From positions 42,357,270 through 42,421,269 of the forward strand of contig CM058239.1 in assembly GCA_030180135.1 (NCBI GenBank): DNA of 64,000 nucleotides, written 5' to 3'. The DNA comes from Orychophragmus violaceus. Lineage: Eukaryota; Streptophyta; Magnoliopsida; Brassicales; Brassicaceae. Positions 35,150 through 46,010 of the stretch are shown piece after piece; position 1 is the stretch's first letter, and every line of letters starts with the position of its first letter. A program made the position numbers and the translations under genes. The notes below the pieces were generated by a model. It worked only from the letters and a program-made list of their open reading frames with translations. It had not been told where the DNA came from and searched no databases.

Positions 35150-35794
35150 CCAAATTATTATTTTCACGCAAACATAACAGTCGTCAATTAATGGTATATG
35201 GATGTCCCGAGTCGTCGTTAGATTAGTCATTAAACAGTCGTAAAGTGTCACTGAAGAGTCACCAAAACATCACCATAGTCTACGACAAAATCGTGACTAT
35301 ACTAGTCAATCACATAACAGTCGCCACATAGTGGCGAGATCATTACCATAATCGTATATGGATGTTCAGATTAGTTGCGGGATAGTAGTTAAAATGGTTG
35401 TTACCCAGTTACTACATATCAGCTAATATTTACGTCTACTTTCTGACTAAACTATATAGTCACATATTTATCGCTCAGTCGTCACCTAGTTTAACGACTA
35501 TTTGATGACAACATTTCTCCAACGGCACCTGGACTCTCTCTATAGTCGCACAAATGTCGCTATCGTAGTCGTAAATTAGTCTTTATATCTTCCGACAACG
35601 CTACATCTGTTTTACGATTACCTATGTTAGTCGTATAAATAGTCGTAATTTGCCGACTAATAATACGAATATGCGATTTAGCGACTATGGATTTACAACT
35701 TCCACATTTAGTCGTAATTTTTTCCGTAAAACTCTGATTAACGACTATTCTAAGATTAAAAGTGCAGTCTTGAAAATGCTGTTTTCTGGTAGTG
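35150..35794 (+). repeat. CACTA right-end subterminal repeats and terminus
   Basis: Some 20 copies of AGTCGT / CGACTA variants in both orientations cover 35180-35760. The terminal inverted repeat, which reads CACTACCAGAAAACAGC from the outside, closes the element at 35794. Confidence 0.85.
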
Positions 35795-38135
35795 AGTGCT
35801 TTTGCTTTGTGTTTATAACCTAGAATTTGCAGATGTCTCCTTGCAGGATTTCCGAGATGAACCAACCAGCCCAGATAGAGGACGATTGGAAGAACCATAA
35901 GTAGACCATTTTCAGAGCAAAATCTATGTTCCATGCACATAAGTTATGTAAACCCAATCCTCCTTCAGCTTTAAGTTTACTGCAGGAACTCCAAGAGACC
36001 TTTGCGGAACTATCCACATCTATTTTGCCTTTCCATAAGAATTTTATACAGATTGAATCTATCTCCCTTGTTACAGATTTTTGTAAAATGAACGCACCCG
36101 CCCAGAAATTTGTGATACCATTTATCACCGAGGAGATGAGTTGCAGTCTTCCGGCATAGGATAATGATCTCGCAGCCCAGTTGTGACATTACGCTTTAAC
36201 TGCTTGGATAAGAGGGGCAAAATCCTCATGTGAAATACGTTTAGAGGAGAGAGGTACACCTAGATAACATATATGTAAAATACCCTGAGTTAGCTTTGTT
36301 TGCGATTGAAGTTGAGGTACTTCGTTATCTGATAATCTTGTACAAAAAACAGGTTTTGGAGATACTAACCCCCAGTCCCGAGTGCTCCTCAAACTCTCTC
36401 AGAACATGAAGCACGGTCAACACAGATGAGATGTTACCATCAGTGAATATTAAAAGGTCATCTGCAAATGAGAGGTGAGTCAGTTTTGTTTTTGCACATC
36501 AATGATGATATTTGAACTTTCCTTTTGCTGCCGCCTTGTTTAGAGACAGAGAAAGGCAATTCATAGTTAGGAAAAACAGATACGAAGATAAAGGATCTCC
36601 TTGCCTCAACCCCCTTCTCCCTTTAAAATAACCATAGGTTTGTCCATTAAATCCCACATAGTAGGAGGCTGTGAAGACAAACGCTTCTAGCCATCTAATA
36701 AAGATATCTAGTTTACGAATACTCTTTAGATACTGAAAAAGGAATTCCCATCTAACCGTGTTAAAATATTTCGCTATATCCACTTTAGTTGTAATTCTCT
36801 TAACCCCTCCTTTCTTGTGGCAGTCGTGGACTAGTTCTGATGCAAGCATTGTGTTTTCAATCAATAGACGACCTTGGACGAAAGCCATCTAATTTGGTAG
36901 GATGGTGTATGGGAGAATACGTTTGATTCTCTTCACAAATAGTCTCGAGATCATCTTGTAGATGGTATTGCAATGTGAAATGGGCCTGAAATCAGAGATG
37001 GTTGAGGCACCCGGTTTTTTGGTACTAAGGTCAGTATAGTTGCGTTTGTGGCACGAAGCAAAAAGCCAGTAATAAAGAAGTTCTTTACCGCATGCGGAAG
37101 GCAATAAGGCCCTGATCCAATTCGCAGAAGGGGCAACTGGAGAAAGCGTTTGTGGTGTTAGGATAACTGAAAATGAGCAATGGCAAGAGAATTTGGTCTG
37201 GGTCAGCTTTGATTGAACCATTATCCTTCTGGAGAGATAGAATGGAGTTGTAAGAGTTTTTGCCCACAGCCACCCTTTGGTAGAAAGGAGTATTTTGGTC
37301 TCCAAGTCTGAGGTAGTTTATCCTTGACTTCTGGTGAAAGAAAGCTTCCTTAATACCGCGCAAGAATAACCATTTATCATGCACTAATTTCTCAGCATTG
37401 AACGATGATTCTGAGGGGTTCGCCATTGACTCAACCTACAAACATTTCAACAAACTGTTAACCTCACACACTCTTTTCTGAATATCTGAGAAACTCTCCT
37501 TATGAAAGATTTTAATGGCCTTTTAAGACCCCTGAGTTTGAACAAAGCGAGCTAAGGTCTTAAGCATTAATTCCACTATGATTCCATTCCACCTCAATCA
37601 AGGGAAGGAAAGAAGGATGGCTAGTGAGGAAGTTGAAGAATTTAAAAGGTTTAGTCCCTGAAGTGGGAAGAGGGGAGGCTAGGCTTATGAGGCAAGGGGA
37701 ATGGTCGGAAAATTCATGAGGAAGGAAAGAAGCGACACTATCCGGGAATGAACGGATCCAATGGTTATTCACAATAGCACGATCAAGCTTCTTTGTGATA
37801 GGAGAAGCATAACGTTTGTTGGTCCAAGTATGGGAATTTCCTTGTAACCGCAAGTCTTTAACTCCTAAATCCCTTAAGACGTCTCTAAACTCCATATCAG
37901 ATGTAAGATGTTTGACAGTAGCAGAAGAATGCTCTGTGTGGTGGATAATCTGATTGAAATCTACTCCAATGATCCAATTTTGACACTCGAGGAACTAAAC
38001 TTGTTGAAGTTCACTAAGATCATTCCAAAGAGTCACACGCTCATCTCTATCATTTGAAGCGTAATCCACCGTGTAATAAAAAATTGATCCATTAGCAAGC
38101 TCCACTTTGCAAGTAAAGGATTGATGAGTTTGATG
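35795..38135 (-). pseudogene. LINE B (non-LTR retrotransposon), endonuclease to RT C-terminus
   Basis: On the minus strand an APE-type endonuclease comes first. Its upstream part lies beyond the hAT insertions at 38136-39430. The visible part includes GNSHTWTN, KLDRAIVNNHW and the active-site SDHSP motif at 37895-37560. A linker/RT N-terminus follows (37426-36890), then the RT core (36888-36499; KVDIAKYFNTVRWEF, RRGLRQGDPLS) and HLSFADDLLIF at about 36475-36440. A zf-RVT-like C-terminal part runs to 35820. Several frameshifts and stops break it. Its 3' end is cut by the CACTA right terminus at 35794. It is distinct from LINE A because both hold their own RT core. Confidence 0.87.
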
Positions 38136-38683
38136 CAATGTTTTGAAACCCGACTCGGACCCGCAGTCGGACCAGTAAACCCGGTAGATATTCCGGGTCG
38201 GCCATATGAAAAAACCGTTGGCTTAAAAACCGGAAAATATGGAAAATCCCGTGGTTTATTTGCGATCCGGTGGATCGGTCGAACCGATTGATCCGAATAA
38301 TGAAAATTTTTGAACTTTTTAAATCAAAGAGAGTGTTTGTTGTGATAAATATAGGGTTTTAGTAGTTAAACCATTATTAAAAGTTCTTCTGGCGAGACGT
38401 TTCATCTTTCAGCCTCACAAATCTTCATATTTCTTTTTGTTTTTAATCGTTGCATGATGGTTGACTTAAATTATTGATAGTTAGAATAATGCAAATGATG
38501 TATATTTTATACATTATTTTTTAAAAATGTTAAATGATTTTAGGAATATATGTTTATATATAACTATAAATATATATATATATATATATGCGGTCAACCC
38601 GCGGTCAATCCACGGTTGACCCAGTGACCCAATGATCCGGAAGACAATCCGGTTCGATATCCGGGTAGGATTTAAAAACATTG
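38136..38683. mobile_element. hAT-type MITE, 548 bp
   Basis: The terminal inverted repeats are CAATGTTTTGAAACCCGAC at the left and the inverse of CAATGTTTTTAAATCCTACC at the right. The element is flanked by an exact 8-bp target duplication GTTTGATG (38128-38135 and 38684-38691), the hAT signature. It has no coding capacity. It is inserted in the endonuclease domain of LINE B. A diverged relative starts at 42391. Confidence 0.92.
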
Positions 38684-38691
38684 GTTTGATG

Positions 38692-38741
38692 TAGTATTTG
38701 AATAGTCGTGGGGACTTTCCAAATTATAACTATCCTGTCAT
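38692..38741 (-). pseudogene. LINE B endonuclease, short piece between two hAT insertions
   Basis: The minus-strand translation (PNDRIVIIWKVPTTIQILHQ, about 38750-38695) continues the LINE B endonuclease reading on the other side of the MITE. Further upstream coding sequence may persist at 39431-39530 but is not clear. Confidence 0.6.
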
Positions 38742-39430
38742 TAGGGGTGGGATGAATCCAGATATCCAGAAATTTTGGAATATCCGTATCTCGATCCGTG
38801 GGATCCATGAAAACACTATTTGGATCCGGATTCGTGGGTTCTGGATACTCGGGCTTTGGATATCCGTCTAATAATCAAGATATCCGCAGATATCCGGATC
38901 CGAATACGGATTCGCAAAAACAATTAAAAAAATAAATTTAAAAAATGTTAAAAATCTAAATTTAATTATAAAATTAGCATTTTATATAAAATCTTTGAAA
39001 ATAAAATAGAATACAATATAAAACATAATTAAACTTAATTTTTATACATATTTTATATAAGAAATCATATATTATATGTAAAAATATATTTTAAAAATAG
39101 TTTTTAATTTATTTAATGGTCCGGATCCGGATATCTGGACCTAAAAATTAAGATATCCGGATCCAGATCCGGCTCGTATGGTTCCTAGATTTTACTATCT
39201 GGATCCGGATCCGGACTCTCCGGATATCCGGATTTTTGGAGCGGATCGGAGCGGATCCTGGATCCCGGATATCCGGACCTAAAAATTAAGATATCCGGAT
39301 CTGACTCGGATGAATCCTCGATTTTACTATTTGGATTCGGATCCGAAATCTCTGGATATCCAGATTTTTAGAGCGGATCGGAGCAGATCCCAGATCAAAT
39401 CTCGAATCTCGGATAATAGTTTCACCCCTA
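38742..39430. mobile_element. Second hAT-like non-autonomous element, 689 bp
   Basis: It starts TAGGGGTG and ends CACCCCTA (8-bp inverted ends). Flanking 8-mers CCTGTCAT (38734-38741) and CCTACCAT (39431-39438) match at 6 of 8 positions, a decayed hAT duplication. The interior is packed with GGATATCCGGATCC variants, which are self-complementary, plus an AT-rich centre. No gene is present. Confidence 0.8.
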
Positions 39431-40609
39431 CCTACCATTACCATCCGTGTCGTGGTTTTATACAAAATTCCAATCCAGACTGATCTACTGCATAAGTTGA
39501 TTCGTGTTTCATATTTTGATATGATTTTTTAAAAGAGCTTCGATAGTAAACTGATAACTAGCGAACCATTGTGCAAAAGGCTGATACTTGTCCGATTCAT
39601 TAATACCTTAGACGTTGTAAAATATATATTTGTACACATTAGAAGGATTTGTTAGGCTCTTCTTTTGACCTTTTCATATTATTTCAAAGTTTATAAAGAT
39701 TTAAAACTTTCTGTTCGATCCGAACTATATGTTTGCATTTGTATGTTAATTTTTTTTAACGTCGCATTTATGTGTTCGTTATCATTATTTATCGAATGTC
39801 ATATACGAATTACACGCTTAAAAGCAAAAACGTAACCGTTGTCTTCTTTTTGATTTTTCACGTTTGATTTTACAATTTCCCATGAAGGTTCTGATAAATA
39901 CAATAAAATAATAACCTTTGAAGTTGAACACATTTTTTTTGAACTAGTAGACGTTAATACAAACGCTGAAACGTATACATGAATAAACAAAAAAAAAAAA
40001 ACAAAGCAAGACCTAATGGGATACCATTTTGAATTGTCCAACGCTAAAGTTTTGGATTGAAAAAAATGTAGGTCCATTGTGGTCATGAAGATGATTGATC
40101 ATATATGCCCCATTTACTCTTTCTGTTTTCTAAATATTCCTTTATGATATAAACCATTTTAGTAGTTACAAGTAACCCAGTAGGTAGCAAATTTATAATG
40201 TTATGAAATTTTAATTAGGAAAAAATATCACAATATAAATTATATATGTCCTTTTTATTGTGCTATAAAACATTATTTTTTATGATTTAATTCTCAATAG
40301 ATAACATATTGTGAGAAAAGAGAAGCTTTTAGGAAAGTGAGTGAATGGAAACCCAACTTTGTTCATATGTTTTTGTATTATTTTTAATTTGGCAATAGCA
40401 TAATTGGCTCTGTCTTTCTTTGTGCTATATATATCTTTGTCTCACAAATTCCCTTTCAACCAAAATTTTTCGATACATCTCTCTCCTTGCTTTCATTTTC
40501 TCTTCCCAATAGTAAAAACTAATAAACAAATCTTTGATTCGATTCAAGCCAAGATCATCCACGAGTAGGTTCATGTTTAAACATTTTGTAGTCAAATATG
40601 TATATATAC
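39431..40609 (+). promoter_or_regulatory. Upstream region of the miR160 gene
   Basis: AT-rich DNA without protein-coding content. A strong TATA box (GCTATATATATC, 40424-40435) lies about 190 bp before the mature miRNA. A transcript start near 40460 would fit plant MIR genes. The first 100 bp may still be LINE B remnant. Confidence 0.55.
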
Positions 40610-40718
40610 TTGCTTGTTATCATGCCTGGCTCCCTGTATGCCACGAGTGGATATCGATTTTGGTTGAAAAATCGGCTGCCGGTGGCGTACAAGGAGCCAA
40701 GCATGACCAAAAACAAAT
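40610..40718 (+). ncRNA. MIR160c: miR160 precursor (MIR160c ortholog)
   Basis: The mature miR160 sequence TGCCTGGCTCCCTGTATGCC(A) is at 40623-40643 on the 5' arm. The star strand lies at 40686-40706 on the 3' arm (starts CGTACAAGGAGCC). The arms pair over about 24 bp with only two C/A mismatches and one G-U, and a roughly 42-nt loop region lies between, so the foldback is fully intact. miR160 targets the auxin response factors ARF10, ARF16 and ARF17. Assignment to MIR160c rests on position (next conserved gene after PIG-X, as At5g46845 is in Arabidopsis) and on the star sequence, which differs from the Arabidopsis miR160c star at one base as I recall it. The ORF that overlaps it (40534-40740) is incidental. 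Confidence 0.96.
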
Positions 40719-41639
40719 GGTAACTCATTTACATATGTAAATATGTTGTATCTGTATGGTTTGTGTTATATATGATGTTTATTTGGGAATTCTGTTTTTA
40801 GTTTACTATTTTTTAAAAACCGAAGATGAAACAAGCTTTTATAGTTTGATATGGATTTATAGTTTTTTAATCATTTTGTTCAGTTTTTTTTCCCTCTGAT
40901 TTAGTTCAACAGTATTCATGGTTTCTTATATATCTAATTTATTCAGATTTCTCTACTATTTTGAACTTATTTGTTTTGAATGCTCAATCATAATCAGACT
41001 GATTTGGTTTGTGCACAAATTTATACTTTAGGCGTGTTTCTCTTATAAATAAAAATTCTTATATTAAAATTTTCTTCATTTGTGTGACTTGGAGACAATA
41101 GCTAAAAAAAAAGCATTATCATTTTATTCATCTTCTGTAGTTTTTTCTTCTTCTAATCAGCGGCGGTCAAAAGTTTTTTTATTCTTTCAATATTTGAATT
41201 ATGTAAAGAAAAAAGTGTTTTATAAGGGTTTCGGTGATAAGACAGTAGTAATACCAATCAATCAAAATACACTGTTGATTTCATATTTGAACTCTTGGAA
41301 ACAAAAGAAAGTCATAATCTATAGGCGTTAATTGAGTTTCTAATCACTCTACAAAGCCCTCCAATCACGGATCATGACTATTTTTAACAGTTGCCATAAT
41401 TAGTTATTAGGTCGTGATGGATTATGAAATAAAGAACCAAATTTTTGCAAGGGGAAATGTTATATTATAGCTTCATTGTATTTATTACGGTTTTCTTTTT
41501 ATACATCGAAACAATTCTCCCTTGAGACTTCAACATTACGTTAATGATTTAGATATGGATATTTTGGTTTCTCCCTTTAAAAGATTTTATAGGTAGTGAT
41601 GTTAAAATGGACAGTCTTAACCTGTTTAAATTCTATTTA
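40719..41639. other. 3' region of MIR160c, no further gene seen
   Basis: AT-rich, with short chance frames only. The primary transcript of the miRNA probably ends within the first few hundred bases, but no poly-A signal can be fixed. Confidence 0.5.
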
Positions 41640-43180
41640 TTTAAATCGTATTAGGTGATTGTCCCGCACTGCGGACATTATTCTGTTTGATAGTTAATTT
41701 ATGTGTATTTTTTTTTGTTAGTGGCACAATCCGTGATTTTAGTTTTTCTAGAGGAGATGATATAAGATTTAATTCATCATTTAATATGCACGTCAACACA
41801 CGATATTTCTACGTGATCGACAAGGACGCATGTGCGGATATTACACTATTTTATGTTATTTAGAAGTTAATTTAAATTATTCATGTGTCAAAACTAATAC
41901 ATTGTAGGTTTGTTACGGAAAAACATCATATATATTTAATATGTGGTAGAATGTGATCAGTCTACACATATGTGATAGACCTGTATGCACGTGCGGACAT
42001 TATTTTGTTTCTTAGTTAATTTATATGTGTTTTCGGTTAGTAGCAAGATAATACGTGATTTTAGTGTTTTTTCTGGTAGAAAAGGTATAAGATTTAATTC
42101 ATCATTTTATGTGCACATCGAAATTATTATATTGGATGCATAAAATAATATTTATGTATACATACGAAAACACATTTTAGTATTATATATATGAAAAATT
42201 AACAGCAATAGATAACATTGTTTATTTTTTTGACATGTTGTGGTTTCATATTTGTATATTAAGATTTTTTCTGTGGTCACTTAAGACGTCTCTTCTTCTA
42301 CCAATGAATGTGCTTCGCGTATAAAAAATCGATTATACATAGATGTGTGGGCATGAAATTTTTGATAAAATTATTGTTAATTATAATTTTTGTTTTGAAA
42401 CCCGACCTAGACTCGTGGTTCGACCGGAAAACCCCGCGAACTGCTAGACATCTCTGGTCGGGTCATATGCAAAAGTCGTTAAATTATAAACCGGCAAAAC
42501 CAGGATAACTCGCGGTTTATTGGTGACTCGATGAACCGGTTGAACCGATTAACCGGTTACTAAAATTTTAACCTTTTAAACGAAAGATAATGTTTTACGA
42601 TAAAATATAGAGTTATAGTAGTTGAAAATATTATTAGAAAGAGATTTTAAAATCAAGATATTTCATTTCCACAAAAGGGTGAATTAAATAAATAAAAAAC
42701 TCTCAAAATATATTTACATAATAATAATCGAATTAATTCGAATTCATTGATGAAAAAATAAATAATAATATTTATTAATTTTCTTGTTATTTGATTAATA
42801 AAATTAGACATTAATAAAAATGAAGAGAGTTTACAGAAATTAAAATACATAAAATATTTGGAAAATAACTTTTAACGCCTAACTATAGGAAATAATATAT
42901 ACAATTGTTAATGTGTTTATAAAATAATTAAATGGTGTTAGAAATTTATAGATATTAGTGGTTGTTATAGGAAATAGTCAATAAATATATGCGGGCATTA
43001 GACTCTTTTATATTATTTGGAAGTTGATCCTAATACGTGGTAGGTTTTTTACGTAAAAAATCGTGTATATTTAATATGTGGTAGAAAGTGACCGATCCGC
43101 ATGCATGTGCGGACGTTATGTTATGTGTGTCAAAACTAATATGTGGTATAATGTTTAATTCATCTTTTTATATAAACCTC
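41640..43180. repeat. Decayed repeat array with GTGCGGAC cores
   Basis: Five related blocks begin with TGCGGAC-type cores at 41670, 41833, 41992, 42990 and 43108. The core is followed by shared text such as ATTATTTTGTTTCTTAGTTA or ATGTGTCAAAACTAATA. Spacing is about 160 bp in the left part. A hAT-like insertion (42391-42640) and AT-rich DNA separate the last two blocks. The core matches the stem of the Helitron 3' hairpins in this window, so these may be decayed Helitron ends or a small tandem array. Confidence 0.6.
42391..42640. mobile_element. Remnant related to the hAT MITE at 38136
   Basis: It begins TGTTTTGAAACCCGACC and continues with ACCGG/GGTTCGACC repeats and a KTGAACCGGTTGAACCG-like block in the same order as 38140-38370. 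The other end and target duplication are not recognisable. Confidence 0.6.
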
Positions 43181-44657
43181 TATATTGTTATATGTATATT
43201 TATTTTTCTAAGTAAGATTGAAAACAAAATAGTTATTTACCAAGCAAATGTAATTGGATCTACAAAACGAAAAATATCGTGTTTAAATGAAAGGTAGGTG
43301 TAAAAATATGCACATTGAGCGGGCACAAATAGAACTCTCCATGTTTATTTTGTTTTCGATTTTATATGTTAGAACTAATTATTTCACATGCCTTTAACGG
43401 AATATATATATATATATATATATATATCAATAGGGTTTGCATGTTTTTACGTTATGGAACCCCATTTTCCATGTTGTTTTGGCAATGGGTCGTACGAAAA
43501 TACAATTATGTTTAAGAACTTCATAAATATGTGATGTTCTTCTAAAAGATCTTTTTATAAGACAAACAATGAATGTAGCGAGGACTTTGATTTGTCTCAT
43601 TGACACAAATATATTAAAAGGGGGATATCCGGCCCGCTTAACCTTATTTTATATTTAGGACCTATTTAGACTCACATGTTTAAATCCGTCAGAAATAACA
43701 CATGCCTATTAATATATGTTTAGATGTGTTTACAAATTTTATTTTTAAATTCAATACAAAAGATAGAAAATTAACTTTATATATTTCTCTATATATTTTG
43801 TATCCGACTGAATCCAATATTTCAGTTCTTTTGAAGTATTTTTCTTCTTGCAAAAAAATATTTAGTAAAACATTTATTTTTTTGGAATTTTCTTTATAAA
43901 ATTTTATTTTGGTTTACATAGAGATATTAAAATAGGCACATGTTTAGTACTGCTTATATTTAAAAACAATTTAGACATGTTTATATTTATTTTATTATTG
44001 TTCGTACACATGGACCGATTCGAACACGAATCAAAATTCAAAAATATCCAATTAGGTCTTGTATTTTAGATCCGAAACTTCAAAAATACTCGAACCAAAC
44101 CCGAATGGATACATAAATATGCATACATAAATTTATTGTAGTTCTTGCCTTATTATGTGAAATTACATTAGTAATTTAGTTACTATCTTGTTGAAATTGT
44201 GATTAAATAATAAAAAGTACATTATAATTTGGCCGGTCACATCCGTAAAATGAACTAAATTCATAAATACGACTATAACTAAGATTTGGTAACCGTTTGG
44301 ATATTTTGAAGATTCAGTATATATTTCCAAGATTAAATTTGTAAATTACAATCAATATTAAATACAAAATTAAACCAAAAATATTCACAACTCATTGATA
44401 TAGTAGAATCATTCCATTTTAATGAAAAGATAATATTTATTTAACAGTTTTGATTATTGTTAAGATCTTTATGTTGGTTTTATTGTTAATATATTAGTAA
44501 AGATCCAATAGAAGATTGTTAGTATTAACACTAATCCTGTATTTTTAAAACATATAGCTCCATTTGGTGTAATTAATATTGTTGACTTTAAAAAGATTAT
44601 AAATATTTTACAAATCTGACACGATTTAAAATAATTACTCTAACCAAATAATATTCA
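43181..44657. other. AT-rich intergenic DNA, no gene seen
   Basis: Contains an (AT)n run at 43402-43427 and, at 44505-44593, one arm of an inverted repeat whose partner lies at 57866-57956 on the far side of the large Helitron. No coding frame is supported. Confidence 0.6.
44505..44593 (+). repeat. Left arm of a long-distance inverted repeat
   Basis: The reverse complement of 57866-57956 matches this stretch closely, including ACATATAGCTCCATTT and GTGTAATTAATATTGTTGAC. The two arms flank the 12.8-kb Helitron. Confidence 0.85.
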
Positions 44658-44690
44658 CTAGATGACTCGTCCGCACCTTGTGCGGGGTGA
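44658..44690 (-). terminator. Helitron 3' terminal hairpin and CTAG end
   Basis: A 6-bp stem with a 3-nt loop (CCGCAC AAG GTGCGG) stands just before the 3' terminal CTAG, the rolling-circle termination signal of Helitrons. It is not a transcription terminator. Confidence 0.88.
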
Positions 44691-45548
44691 ATGTTTTTGG
44701 GTTGGCGAATTTCAATTTTGGTATTAAGAGAAATGTTTCATTGGAATATAATAATAATTGGTTATATAAATGGAAAGATGTAAGTTAGTGGATAAAATGT
44801 ATAATTAGTTGTCTGGTGATATCTATTTGTTTCTTTTATATAGTAGAATTGTATTATATTTATATTAAAATTTGGTAGCTATTTCAATAGTATTAACTTT
44901 TGGCGACTATTGTGGTGAGATAGAAATCGGATTTGAAAAAAATGCTTCAAATTGATAGATGTCATAAACTAAACTAAAATATAGTATAAATTCAAGAAAC
45001 ATACAAACCATAACACTAAACATACGTTTTTGTCAAAATAAAACAGAATTTAAACAGAGGATCAGTCATGAGTTAGACCAAATCATACATTTCTGCAGGA
45101 GAGGAGTTTGAGGACAGGAGCAGAGTCATTTTGCCAGAAAAGTTGAAGTATGATTGCTTGCTTGCCTTGACGTTGTTTGCCAGCAAAAACTCTCTTAAGC
45201 CGCCACTCAAACGATACGTCGTCTATCACTATAAGAATGAAATGCAAGCTCAACAAAACATATCTCTCCCGCATCATTGACCATCGATATGGTGTTGCCC
45301 GCAACCTTCTCTAACTCATTTGCATCCACAAAGGACTTTGGAATATACTACAAAATTATTCAGTATGGATCATGCAACAATAATTATAACCAAAAAAGAA
45401 AGGAACAACTTACGATTCTGATTCGTTTGATGATGTCACTCGTTACGTTTAAAGTAACAAACTTGTCTTCGGTTCCTTAAAAATTATGCCCTTATTAGTC
45501 AAAATATTAGAAAGGATGAAGAAAGTGTCTCGGAAATAAGAGAAAAAA

Positions 45549-46010
45549 ACATACCCGCGCTTGCTTCTCTTGTCTCCATATGAAGAGTATTTTCATATGT
45601 GATCTCACAGCAATGCAGTCCGTAATGTTGTAACATATGAAAATTGGCACCTCCACGATACTCAAAAATTAAAAAATCACCATCATGTAATGCATGTGCT
45701 TTAAAGAACCGTCTCCATACTTTTGTAAGCCTATCACCAAGAAGTTTAATAGGAAACTCTTCTGGCCTCGCATCAGATGTAAGTTTGCCGACCGTAATAT
45801 CGGTTTTTCCAAGTATATTTGTTTTAAAGAACTTTTTTGGGATATTCTGCAACAGAAAATTAAAAAAATGATAGCCTTAAATAAAAGCTTTATAGAAAAT
45901 AAACACAATAAGAGAAAGAACTGAGATTACATACCATACTCTTTCTACATTTGTTTGAAATCATAGGCTTGAAAAACTGAGGGTTTGTTATCTTCTGATT
46001 TGTTCTAAAA
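45549..46010 (-). pseudogene. B3 DNA-binding domain (REM-like) fragment carried by the Helitron
   Basis: Two minus-strand exons carry it. About 46005-45936 gives TNPQFFKPMISNKCRKSM and ends at a GTATGTAATC donor. About 45848-45550 gives IPKKFFKTNIL, then FPIKLLGDRLTKVWRRFFKA, HDGDFLIFEYRGG and the following strand. Together they form one essentially complete B3 fold of about 105 residues of the reproductive-meristem (REM) type, a plant-specific DNA-binding domain. The intron between them is AT-rich with GT-AG ends. Further exons downstream (45480-45080) are unclear. It lies between the RPA-like gene and the Helitron 3' end in the same orientation, the usual place for captured host gene pieces. 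Whether it is expressed or fused to the RPA exons is unknown. Confidence 0.75.

Larger units (their letters stand above)
22292..35794 (+). mobile_element. Degenerate CACTA/EnSpm DNA transposon (left end uncertain)
   Basis: The right end is clear: the sequence ends ...GCTGTTTTCTGGTAGTG at 35794, the inverse of a CACTACCAGAAAACAGC terminus. It is flanked by AGT (35795-35797), a possible 3-bp duplication. Inside, both on the plus strand, are a tnp2-type transposase pseudogene (23165-26640) and a second TNPA-like gene (31284-34790), the usual pair of EnSpm elements. A 3.3-kb gag-only retrotransposon is inserted between them. The left boundary is placed where LINE A stops and TAGCTACGA repeats begin. 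I see no CACTA terminus there, and the left repeats (core TAGCTACGA) differ from the right ones (core CGACTA). The block may therefore be two related elements joined, or one element that lost its left tip. Confidence 0.65.

Noticed and set aside
40534..40740. 68-codon plus-strand ORF
   Set aside because: It overlaps the miR160 hairpin. The conserved sequence is the miRNA stem, not a peptide, and no protein family is recognisable. A miPEP cannot be excluded, but nothing here supports one.
41080..41331. 83-codon ORF downstream of MIR160c
   Set aside because: Lysine/phenylalanine-rich chance frame in AT-rich DNA, with no domain or homology recognised.
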